Shown: positions 1 through 6,214 of the stretch, one piece after another
How positions within the stretch are numbered: position 1 is the first letter of the stretch
Layout of the letters: every line of letters begins with the position of its first letter
DNA from: Vulcanimicrobiota bacterium
GTDB taxonomy: Bacteria > Vulcanimicrobiota > Vulcanimicrobiia > Vulcanimicrobiales > Vulcanimicrobiaceae
Assembly: GCA_019247395.1 (NCBI GenBank)
Contig: JAFAOZ010000149.1
Coordinates: forward strand, 1-11,987
Reading direction: 5' to 3'
DNA: 11,987 nt
The notes under the pieces: model-generated
What the model saw: only the letters and a program-made list of their open reading frames with translations
The model's database searches: none
Told to the model about the DNA's origin: nothing
Made by a program: the position numbers and the translations under genes

Positions 1-9
1 CGATTTGGA

Positions 10-55
10 TGACTCGCTGCGCTTCCTCAGTGTCGCTGCGCTCAGGATGACAGAG
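10..55. repeat. Degenerate short dispersed repeat in intergenic DNA
   Basis: The non-coding stretch before the first gene contains TCGCTGCGCT twice (14-23 and 33-42, period 19), the second copy running into CAGGATGACAG. This 'TTCGCTGCGCTCAGGATGACA' style of sequence is a familiar intergenic repeat in several environmental bacterial lineages; that is recall, not a search. It is not coding in any convincing way. The rest of 1-116 shows only a weak GGCCC/GGGCC inverted repeat (70-94) without a T tract, so no terminator is called for the leftward gene ending at 117. Confidence 0.4.
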
Positions 56-116
56 CGGAAGCAAAGTTCGGCCCTCGTCTTCTCGACCTGGGCCAATCAG
101 AGACGTTCTAAAGTTC

Positions 117-1106
117 TTAGCGACGGAAGATTTTTGAAACGATGTCGCGAGCGAAGCGGAGCGCGTCGTTCTTCGTATTCTCGTAGAGTGCGGCGGCCTG
201 ACCCTTCGTCATATGCGCGCCGTGCTCGTGAAAGAACGTAACGCCTTCACCGACCACGATCGTACCGGCATACGCGATCGCCCCCTTGATCGCGATTCCG
301 GCGACCGGAACGAAACCGACGAGCTCCCGCGCTAACGTGCGCCAGCCGAAACCGCCGCCGATGATCGGTAAGAGTTGCCAGGTGCGGCCGACGTCGGGCT
401 CGCGGCCGTATGCAGCCTCGATGTGCAGCATCAGCATTACTTGAATGCCCGTAATCGCGACCATGTCGCCGGCCGAGGCGAAGGCACCCAAAACGATACC
501 CACGAGCGGAATGTGATCCACCACCGCGCTCGCCAGCGCCACTTTGAGCGCGTTGTTCGCGGCATCCCGCGTGAGTTTCGCTGCGACCGTATCGCGCAGA
601 ACCGGCAAGTTTCGGCCGACGGCAATTTCGACGCCGCGCGCGCACTCGACCAGGTGTGCAAAGAATCGCCCGCGCAGCGGCTCGCGCGCAATCTCGCCCA
701 CGACGTATTCGCTCCACGTCCCGGGTTCGGGCGGCGTCGCCGGACCAGAACCCGTCGCTTGCGGATCGACGGTCAGCGCGAGGATCGGAACGCGCAGCAG
801 GGCGAGCGATTCGAAATCAGCGCCACGGGCGTCGCCGGGGCGCCCGAGAAAAACGATTGCGCGCACCTCGTTCGGATTCGTGACGACCGGCGCTTCCGGC
901 CGAATCGTCTCTAAGCACGCGGCGGCCTCGACGGGAACGGCGTCGTCATGGCCCGAGAGCAGGAGCGCGCGCAACTCCGCGACGAGCGCGGGATCGCCGC
1001 AGAGCAAGAAGCGAAACGGTTTACGAACGTGCACGCGCACGGCGCGCAGGTCGATACCTTTGCGAACGAGCGCGAAGAGATTGCGTGCGTCGGCGGCAGT
1101 TGCCAC
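117..1106 (-). CDS. DUF697-like membrane protein with a possible degenerate GTPase domain
   Basis: This 329-residue protein starts at GTG 1106, four bases after the stop of the upstream protease gene, so the two are probably cotranscribed. The C-terminal half (about 180-295) has the DUF697 pattern: two hydrophobic, glycine-rich helical segments, VVDHIPLVGIVLGAFASAGD (196-214) and LVGFVPVAGIAIKGAIAYAG (262-281), then a charged C-terminus ending KIFRR. In many DUF697 proteins this membrane region follows a Ras-like GTPase. Here the N-terminal half has the rhythm of such a domain: a strand then a loop at FRFLLCGDPALVAELRALLL (31-50), and a strand at VPILALTVDP (106-115). It lacks the GxxxxGK[ST] P-loop and the NKxD motif, so GTP binding is unlikely. 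Function is unknown. The family assignment is fairly secure; the GTPase ancestry is inference. No clear Shine-Dalgarno sequence precedes the start. Confidence 0.7.
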   Translation of the reverse strand: MATAADARNLFALVRKGIDLRAVRVHVRKPFRFLLCGDPALVAELRALLLSGHDDAVPVEAAACLETIRPEAPVVTNPNEVRAIVFLGRPGDARGADFESLALLRVPILALTVDPQATGSGPATPPEPGTWSEYVVGEIAREPLRGRFFAHLVECARGVEIAVGRNLPVLRDTVAAKLTRDAANNALKVALASAVVDHIPLVGIVLGAFASAGDMVAITGIQVMLMLHIEAAYGREPDVGRTWQLLPIIGGGFGWRTLARELVGFVPVAGIAIKGAIAYAGTIVVGEGVTFFHEHGAHMTKGQAAALYENTKNDALRFARDIVSKIFRR

Positions 1107-1110
1107 GTCG

Positions 1111-3171
1111 TTACAAGCCCAGCTTGTTCAGGTCGACGGCCATCGTGCCGTCCGCTTTGCGCAGCTCTTTCACGGGATCGTCGGTGTAATCGAGGTAGAC
1201 GAGCCCCATGAAGATCTCGAGCGGCCATGCATGCATCTTATGAGCGTTGGCGACGTCGATGACCGACCCGCCGGAACTCTTAGCTTCGGCGATGACGCTC
1301 TCCGGCGTGCTCTTGATATCGGCTGCGACGATCGTCGCGGCTGCGACGTCGCCCGGCGTCAAGCCGTCGTGCAGCATCGTGCGATAGTCAACGCCTTTGC
1401 TTCCAAAGCGGTGCGAGAGCGCATACTGCAGCGTCGAATAGAGCTGTGGCGAAGTTCCTAAACCCAGGAGGGTAATCCGCGCCGAAAGCTGTCGCGAACG
1501 AGCCAAGTTAAAGAGCTCCGCACCTTCGGATGCGGACGACGCTGCGGAGCTGAGCTCCTCGACGCATTTCTTCATGAGCAGCGTAAGCCCGGCGTACTCA
1601 CTGGGACTGATGTCGCCGCTGTACCCGACCGAGGCGTGATCGAGATCTTTGAGAAATTCGTCGACGTCGCCGAGCGTCTGATCCAACTGCGTGAGCGAGG
1701 CTCGCGCTGCATCGACCGAGCGCAGCAGTTCGCTGTCGGCGCGAGCGAGATCGCCGATCATTTGCGGGTACGAGGGGAAGATCGCGACCGATTCGGTCGG
1801 AACCGGCTTCATCGCGAACGGCGCGAGCATTTCTTTGTAGAGGTCCGAACTCTCTTTGAGTGCGCCGCTCTCCTTGTTCTTCTCGAGCGAACCGACGCCG
1901 CCGATCGGGCTCGTGTCGCCGCCCGCGTCCTGCAACGCGCTGTTCAGCGAGCGCGCCATCGAGGTGAGATTCTTCGCGATCGCCTCGACGCGGGAGCCAC
2001 GCTTGATGTTGATCCGGCTAAGGTCTGGAACTTCGTATTGCAACGTGTTGATGCGGCTCTCGACGGCTTTGAGCTGGTTCTTGCCTTCGGATTCCCGCGC
2101 GCCGATTTCGACCGCATTCTGAGCGTGCGTCGCTTGGGCCGCTTCGACCGACGATTGGAGGTTCGGCGGATCGATGTGCGACAGCGCGACCTCTTGCGCG
2201 GTCATCTTTCGCAGCGCCGCGATTCGCTGATTCGCCGCCGCGCGCGTCTGTGCCGACCCAAGCTGTGCCGCTTCGGCCAAAGTTTGTTCGCTCTTATTCG
2301 GCAGGCCCAGCGCAAGCTCGGATTGACCGAGCTCGAGCAGCGCCTCGGAGCTCTGTGGATCTTGCTTGAGCACTTGATCGAGCCGCAGCCGCGCGAACGA
2401 ATAGCGTGCGCGGTCTTCGTCGCTCGACGCTTGGACGAGCTCCTGCGCGGTGGTGACGTCCTTGGGATCCAGCTCGGGATAGCCCATCAAGTGCGCGACG
2501 CGCGCCGACGGATCGGGGTGATCTTCGAGGTACTTGCTGACGGCGTCACTGTGCTCGTCTTGCAGCACTCCCAAATGCGCCATCATCGTTACCATGGATT
2601 CGGGGTCGTAGCCCGCGCGCGACATCAGCTGCAATCCGTATCGATCGGCCTGTAGCTCGTCGCCGCGCTGGATCTTCGCCATGATGCCGGCCTCGGCCAG
2701 GCCGCCGAACTCGTAAATAATCGGCGAGAACATCGAGGCGAGCCCGAAGAGGAGATTGAGAACCTCCGCTTTGGATTCGGTGGTGAGGACGTGACGCCGC
2801 TCGATGTGTCCCGTTTCGTGACCGATGACGCTCGCGAGCTCGTCGTCGGATTGGACGAAGTCGATCAAGCCTTCGTTGACGTAGACGAAGCCGCCCATCG
2901 TCGCAAAAGAGTTGATCTGATCGTCCTTGATGATCTTGATGGAATAGGGGACGTCTTTGCGCGCCACCTGATTCCAAAGATTTCCCGCGACGCCTTGAAC
3001 GTAGGCGTTGAGCAGCGGATCGGTCTCGATGACGCTCCCCTGGACGATCTCTTGATCGTAGGATTGACCGAGCGCGATCTCTTTTTGCGTCGACATTGCG
3101 AGCGCGGGCGCCGGGCAGAGACTGCCCAGCAGCGACAGGACGACTGCGAGTGGTAGTGTGCGACGAAACAT
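1111..3171 (-). CDS. Exported M48-family zinc metalloprotease with TPR-like and long C-terminal regions
   Basis: Start chosen at ATG 3171, giving 686 residues. The frame stays open 38 codons further up, but that would place the start beyond the TATAAT at 3194-3199 and ahead of the signal peptide. Residues 1-25 are a Sec signal peptide (basic start, hydrophobic core, PALA cleavage site). The peptidase domain (about 28-235) shows the zinc site HETGH at 118-122 and the third ligand Glu in GDELQADRYG (Glu 172); DHPDPSARV follows, as usual in the family. A TPR-like stretch lies at about 250-320, resembling the layout of BepA (YfgC), an outer-membrane-assembly protease. Residues 330-570 are mostly helical and charged, and the last ~100 residues form a segment I do not recognise. 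BepA is under 500 residues, so this protein is markedly longer. It likely acts in the envelope on misfolded proteins; the substrate is unknown. Confidence 0.85.
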   Translation of the reverse strand: MFRRTLPLAVVLSLLGSLCPAPALAMSTQKEIALGQSYDQEIVQGSVIETDPLLNAYVQGVAGNLWNQVARKDVPYSIKIIKDDQINSFATMGGFVYVNEGLIDFVQSDDELASVIGHETGHIERRHVLTTESKAEVLNLLFGLASMFSPIIYEFGGLAEAGIMAKIQRGDELQADRYGLQLMSRAGYDPESMVTMMAHLGVLQDEHSDAVSKYLEDHPDPSARVAHLMGYPELDPKDVTTAQELVQASSDEDRARYSFARLRLDQVLKQDPQSSEALLELGQSELALGLPNKSEQTLAEAAQLGSAQTRAAANQRIAALRKMTAQEVALSHIDPPNLQSSVEAAQATHAQNAVEIGARESEGKNQLKAVESRINTLQYEVPDLSRINIKRGSRVEAIAKNLTSMARSLNSALQDAGGDTSPIGGVGSLEKNKESGALKESSDLYKEMLAPFAMKPVPTESVAIFPSYPQMIGDLARADSELLRSVDAARASLTQLDQTLGDVDEFLKDLDHASVGYSGDISPSEYAGLTLLMKKCVEELSSAASSASEGAELFNLARSRQLSARITLLGLGTSPQLYSTLQYALSHRFGSKGVDYRTMLHDGLTPGDVAAATIVAADIKSTPESVIAEAKSSGGSVIDVANAHKMHAWPLEIFMGLVYLDYTDDPVKELRKADGTMAVDLNKLGL

Positions 3172-3184
3172 AGGCGTTCGAGTA

Positions 3185-3189
3185 CCTCT
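3185..3189 (-). promoter_or_regulatory. Probable ribosome binding site of the M48 protease gene
   Basis: On the minus strand AGAGG lies 13 bases before ATG 3171, rather far but the only purine-rich match in the short leader. It supports the internal ATG over the earliest in-frame codon. Confidence 0.35.
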
Positions 3190-3193
3190 GTGT

Positions 3194-3199
3194 ATTATA
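3194..3199 (-). promoter_or_regulatory. -10 promoter element (TATAAT) for the leftward protease operon
   Basis: The minus strand reads a perfect TATAAT in otherwise GC-rich DNA, 22 bases upstream of ATG 3171. A transcription start 6-8 bases beyond it would give a leader of about 15 bases. No good -35 hexamer is seen at 16-18 bases (the best is CAACTT). The plus strand reads TATTAT at 3193-3198, so the same AT-rich patch could serve the rightward min operon too. Confidence 0.45.
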
Positions 3200-3236
3200 T
3201 GTGGAAAACTGGGAAGAAGTTGCGAGTCCTTTGTGG

Positions 3237-4091
3237 ATGGCGAGGGGGATGCATCCGATTCTTCGCGCAAAGCGCAGCGTGACACTCTTGCGGGGAAGGC
3301 TGGACGGCCTTGAAGTGACGCTGGGCGGTCGCGTCCTCGAAGAGGCCCTTGCCGAGCTGGAAGCTCGGCTTGCCGAACAGCCGAGCTTTTATCGCGGCTC
3401 CTCGGCCGTGGTCAACTTCGGTGACACCACGCCGACGGCCGCCGACCTGGCCCGATTACGTAACGTCTTGGAAGGAGCCGGCGTGACGATGCGCGCGCTT
3501 TGCGGCTCCGCGGAGGAACTTCAAGCCTTCGCGGTTGCAGACGGGTTGCAATACGACCCGCCCGCGACGCGCCTTTCCGACGGAGCGCGATCGCTGGTCG
3601 CGGACTTCGCAGGCGCGCGCAACGACATCGCGGCGCGCCGCAAGCGCGGCGAATCGAGCGTGCGCCGCGTTAAGTTGGACGCCGAACGCGCCCGGCCGGC
3701 GGAACTGCGACTCGTGGAAGCGCCGCAAGGCACGCTCTACCACGCCGCTACGCTTCGCGGAGGTCAGACGCTGCATCATACCGGTAACATCGTGGTCGTC
3801 GGCGACGTCAATCCCGGCGCAGAGCTCGTCGCTACCGGCGACGTTCTCGTCTTCGGGCGCCTCGCCGGAATCGCGCACGCCGGCGCCGGCGGCGACGAGA
3901 ATGCGCGGATCTATGCCGTCGAATTGCTTCCGACGCAGTTGCGCATCGCCAGCTTCATCGGTGCCGACGAAGGGTTAGTGCAGCAGAACAAATCGCGACC
4001 CGAGGTTGCCGTTGCGCGGAACGGAAAGATCGCCGTGCTGTCGCTCGACGAACTGAACAAGCTCGAGTCGAGCGGAGCGTCGTCGGCATGA
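3237..4091 (+). CDS. minC: Septum site-determining protein MinC
   Basis: MinC is the division inhibitor that blocks FtsZ assembly away from midcell; MinD recruits it to the membrane. From ATG 3237 the protein has 284 residues. The N-terminal FtsZ-inhibiting domain is diverged (about 12-90, beginning VTLLRGRLDGLEVTL). A long charged linker follows (about 91-160, rich in Arg and Lys). The C-terminal beta-helix domain (160-255) is clear: GNIVVVGDVNPGAEL at 183-197 and GRLAGIAHAGAGGDENARI at 207-225, which includes the MinD-binding region. Typical MinC proteins are about 220-240 residues, so the linker accounts for the extra length. The start is uncertain: the frame opens at GTG 3201 inside the AT-rich promoter patch, and ATG 3249 is preceded by GAGGGGG at very close spacing. 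First gene of the min operon; its stop overlaps the next start as ATGA. Confidence 0.9.
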   Translation: MARGMHPILRAKRSVTLLRGRLDGLEVTLGGRVLEEALAELEARLAEQPSFYRGSSAVVNFGDTTPTAADLARLRNVLEGAGVTMRALCGSAEELQAFAVADGLQYDPPATRLSDGARSLVADFAGARNDIAARRKRGESSVRRVKLDAERARPAELRLVEAPQGTLYHAATLRGGQTLHHTGNIVVVGDVNPGAELVATGDVLVFGRLAGIAHAGAGGDENARIYAVELLPTQLRIASFIGADEGLVQQNKSRPEVAVARNGKIAVLSLDELNKLESSGASSA

Positions 4092-4879
4092 GTGCGCGCG
4101 CGATCGTCGTCACATCGGGCAAGGGCGGCGTCGGCAAGACGACGACCACGGCGAATCTCGGCGCGACCCTCGCGAAACGTGGGCGGCGCGTCATTTTGAT
4201 CGACGCCGACATCGGCTTGCGTAATCTCGATTTGGTTCTCGGCCTCGAAAAACGTATCGTTTTCGATTTGGTCGAAGTCGCGGAGGGTCGCTGCCAGCTC
4301 AGGCAGGCGCTGATCAAAGACAAACGCTTCGATTCGCTCTCGATTCTTCCGGCGGCGCAGACACGCGAAAAGGATGCAATCACCCCGGAGCAATTCGCCG
4401 GAATCGTGGAGCGAGCATCCGAGGTGGCCGATTACGTGCTGATCGATTCGCCGGCGGGTATCGAAACCGGCTTTCGGAATGCCGTTGCGGGCGCGCACGA
4501 AGCGATCGTCGTTACCACGCCCGAGGTGAGCGCGATCCGCGATGCCGATCGCGTGGTCGGCAAGATCGCGGCTGCCGGAAAACCAATTCGACTGATCGTC
4601 AACCGCCTTCGCCCGGAAATGGTGCGCAGCGGCGACATGCTGTCGGTAGACGACGTCTGCGACGTGCTATCGGTCGAGCTGCTCGGCATCGTGCCCGACG
4701 ATGAGGAAGTGATCGACACGACCAATCGCGGCGAACCGATCGTGTTGAACGAGTCGAACCGTCTGCGGGCGATCTACGATAAAATCGCTCGGCGCCTGGA
4801 AGGAGAGCTCGTTCCATTTACCAGCTTCGATAATCAGACGTTCTTCGGGCGCCTGATCGGCGCAATGAAAGCGGGGTAG
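4088..4879 (+). CDS. minD: Septum site-determining ATPase MinD (first copy)
   Basis: MinD is a ParA/MinD-type ATPase that dimerises with ATP on the inner membrane, recruits MinC and is released by MinE. The 263-residue protein has the deviant Walker A motif GKGGVGKTT (11-19, signature Lys 12, Lys 17), switch I IDADIGLRNLDLVLGLEKR (38-56) and switch II DSPAGIETG (120-128). LRQALIKDKR and LPAAQTREKDA read like textbook MinD. The last residues (TFFGRLIGAMKAG) form an amphipathic membrane-targeting helix. The length matches the family (about 260-270). The start ATG overlaps the minC stop (ATGA), implying translational coupling. Of the two copies in this operon this one is closer to the canonical sequence, especially in the LRQALIKDKR segment after switch I. 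I infer it is the main MinC partner. Confidence 0.95.
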   Translation: MSARAIVVTSGKGGVGKTTTTANLGATLAKRGRRVILIDADIGLRNLDLVLGLEKRIVFDLVEVAEGRCQLRQALIKDKRFDSLSILPAAQTREKDAITPEQFAGIVERASEVADYVLIDSPAGIETGFRNAVAGAHEAIVVTTPEVSAIRDADRVVGKIAAAGKPIRLIVNRLRPEMVRSGDMLSVDDVCDVLSVELLGIVPDDEEVIDTTNRGEPIVLNESNRLRAIYDKIARRLEGELVPFTSFDNQTFFGRLIGAMKAG

Positions 4880-4883
4880 ACTC

Positions 4884-5783
4884 GTGCATCAAGTTCAAGC
4901 TCAAGATTCCCCTTCGACTCCACTTCCGCAGGGTCAGGATCGCTCAGGGCAGGCTGCTCCGTTGCCGGAGTCCGATGAGGCGAAACGCGGCCGCGCCATC
5001 GTCGTCACGTCGGGCAAGGGCGGCGTCGGCAAGACGACGACGACGGCGAACCTCGGTACGGCGCTTGCACGGCGCGGCGCGCGAGTCGCGCTGATCGATG
5101 CCGACGTCGGCTTGCGAAACCTCGATATCGTGTTGGGATTGGAGAGCCGCGTCCATCACCATCTGCTCGACGTCTTGGAAGAGCGCAGCTCGCTCGACGA
5201 CGCGCTCGTGCCCGATAAGCACACCGACGGCCTCTTTTTGCTCGCCGCCGCACAGGCGCGCGAGAAGGACGACGTTGAGACGGCCAAGATGCAAGCGCTC
5301 GTTCTGAGCTTACGCGAGCGCTTCGATTACGTGCTGATCGACAGTCCCGCCGGCATCGAGCTCGGTTTTAAAAATGCCGTAGCCGGGGCGAGCGAAGCGA
5401 TTGTGGTTTGCACGCCCGAGGTCGCGGCGGTGCGCGATGTGGATCGCGTTGTCGGATTGCTCGGCAATCGTTTTCGACCGCAGCTTATCATCAATCGTCT
5501 GCGGCCGCAGCTGGTTCGTAAAGGCAAGATGCTCTCCGTTGAAGACGTGAACGGCATTCTGCGCCTGCCGCTGCTTGGCGTGATTGCCGACGAGCCGGAG
5601 ATCATCGTCACCACGAATCGCGGAGAACCGTTGGCGCTGCGGGCGCAGAGTTCAACCGGTGCTGCGTATCACGCTATAGCAGCGCGTGTCGCCGGTGAAG
5701 ACGTCGCCGCGCCGGTGCCTCCGGAATCGAAAGCCTCGATTTTCGAGCGTATCGGTTCGATGTTCGGAGGAAAGCGCCGATGA
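4884..5783 (+). CDS. minD: Second MinD-family ATPase with N-terminal extension
   Basis: A 299-residue paralogue lying four bases after the first minD. The ATPase core begins at residue ~37: GKGGVGKTT (44-52), IDADVGLRNLDIVLGLESR (71-89), DSPAGIELG (153-161) and TNRGEP near the end are all present, so it should be active. The C-terminus (about 283-299, SIFERIGSMFGGKRR) is a membrane-targeting helix with a strongly basic end. It differs from the first copy in the segment after switch I (VHHHLLDVLEERSSLDDALV in place of IVFDLVEVAEGRCQLRQALI), which may change partner choice. Residues 1-36 are Gln/Pro/Ser-rich, have no counterpart in MinD and are partly encoded by a repeat-like sequence. The start is GTG 4884 with weak spacing to GGGG; TTG 4962 would remove most of the extension. 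Its stop overlaps minE as ATGA. It could be a MinE-dedicated MinD or a specialised positioning ATPase. Confidence 0.88.
   Translation: MHQVQAQDSPSTPLPQGQDRSGQAAPLPESDEAKRGRAIVVTSGKGGVGKTTTTANLGTALARRGARVALIDADVGLRNLDIVLGLESRVHHHLLDVLEERSSLDDALVPDKHTDGLFLLAAAQAREKDDVETAKMQALVLSLRERFDYVLIDSPAGIELGFKNAVAGASEAIVVCTPEVAAVRDVDRVVGLLGNRFRPQLIINRLRPQLVRKGKMLSVEDVNGILRLPLLGVIADEPEIIVTTNRGEPLALRAQSSTGAAYHAIAARVAGEDVAAPVPPESKASIFERIGSMFGGKRR
4911..4955. repeat. Dispersed-repeat-like sequence inside the 5' end of the second minD
   Basis: The run starting CCTTCGACTCCACTTCCGC and ending GCTCAGGGCAGGCT has the look of the 'CTTCGAC...CTCAGG(A/G)CAGGCT' intergenic repeats found in many environmental bacteria, and shares GCTCAGG with the repeat at the left end of the window. 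It lies in frame and encodes roughly residues 10-24 of MinD2 (PSTPLPQGQDRSGQA). The match is by eye; no copy count could be made. Confidence 0.4.
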
Positions 5784-6205
5784 TCGAGTTTCTCAAGCGG
5801 CTCTTCGGGCAGCAAGGCTCCAGCGCGACGGCAAAGGAGCGGTTGCGTTTGGTCTTGATGACGGATCACCTCGAGCTCGCACCCGAGATGATCGAGTCGA
5901 TGAAGCGCGACCTCGTCGAGCTGATATCACGCTACGTCGAAGTCGATCGCGAGCGAATCGAAGTCAACTTCGAACGGCAAGATCGCACCCTTGCCATGTT
6001 GGCAAACATTCCGATTCTTGGGGTAAACCGGCCCAACGGAAACGGCGCGGTTACGCATGAGACTCCAAGACCGCAACCGGAGCCGGTCGCAGGAGCCGAC
6101 GCACCCTCCGATGCGCCGGCGGCCGAAACGAAGCCGCCCGTGCGAAAACGAAAGCGCCGGAAGAAGTCACAGCGCGCGAGGACGCAGCTACCCTCTACAG
6201 CGTAG
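5780..6205 (+). CDS. minE: Cell division topological specificity factor MinE with basic C-terminal tail
   Basis: MinE stimulates MinD ATPase and drives release of MinCD, so that inhibition is lowest at midcell. The N-terminus MIEFLKRLFG (1-10) is the membrane-binding amphipathic segment. SSATAKERLRLVLMTDH (14-30) is the anti-MinCD region that contacts MinD, and 32-80 (ending LAMLANIPIL) is the dimerisation/topological domain. All are close to family consensus. MinE is normally about 80-100 residues; this one has 141, with a Pro/Ala-rich stretch (95-120) followed by the basic patch VRKRKRRKKSQRAR (121-134). That tail is probably disordered and could bind acidic lipid or nucleic acid; this is inference. 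The ATG overlaps the second minD stop (ATGA), which ties MinE production to MinD2. rodA starts nine bases downstream. Confidence 0.93.
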   Translation: MIEFLKRLFGQQGSSATAKERLRLVLMTDHLELAPEMIESMKRDLVELISRYVEVDRERIEVNFERQDRTLAMLANIPILGVNRPNGNGAVTHETPRPQPEPVAGADAPSDAPAAETKPPVRKRKRRKKSQRARTQLPSTA

Positions 6206-6214
6206 TCGTTTCGG

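Noticed and set aside
70..94. GGCCC/GGGCC inverted repeat as terminator of the leftward operon
   Set aside because: Only five pairs with a 15-base loop and no T tract following; too weak to call.
375..1461. Plus-strand open frames (179 and 305 codons) opposite the DUF697-like gene and the end of the protease gene
   Set aside because: The opposite strand encodes recognisable membrane segments and family patterns; these frames show only Arg/Ser/Ala-rich shadow sequence.
1636..2655. Long open frame of 339 codons on the plus strand opposite the M48 protease gene
   Set aside because: Its product is Arg-rich and without motifs, and it lies wholly antisense to a gene with a clear HExxH site; it is a by-product of GC-rich codon usage.
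3171..3285. Upstream start for the M48 protease (38 extra codons)
   Set aside because: The extra residues precede a good signal peptide, overlap the start of minC and lie upstream of the TATAAT element, so ATG 3171 is preferred.
4884..5783. Reading the second MinD as a ParA/Soj-type chromosome partition ATPase or FleN/FlhG
   Set aside because: GLRNLDIVLGLE, DSPAGIE and the amphipathic basic C-terminus are MinD features, and minE overlaps it directly; no flagellar or parB genes are near.
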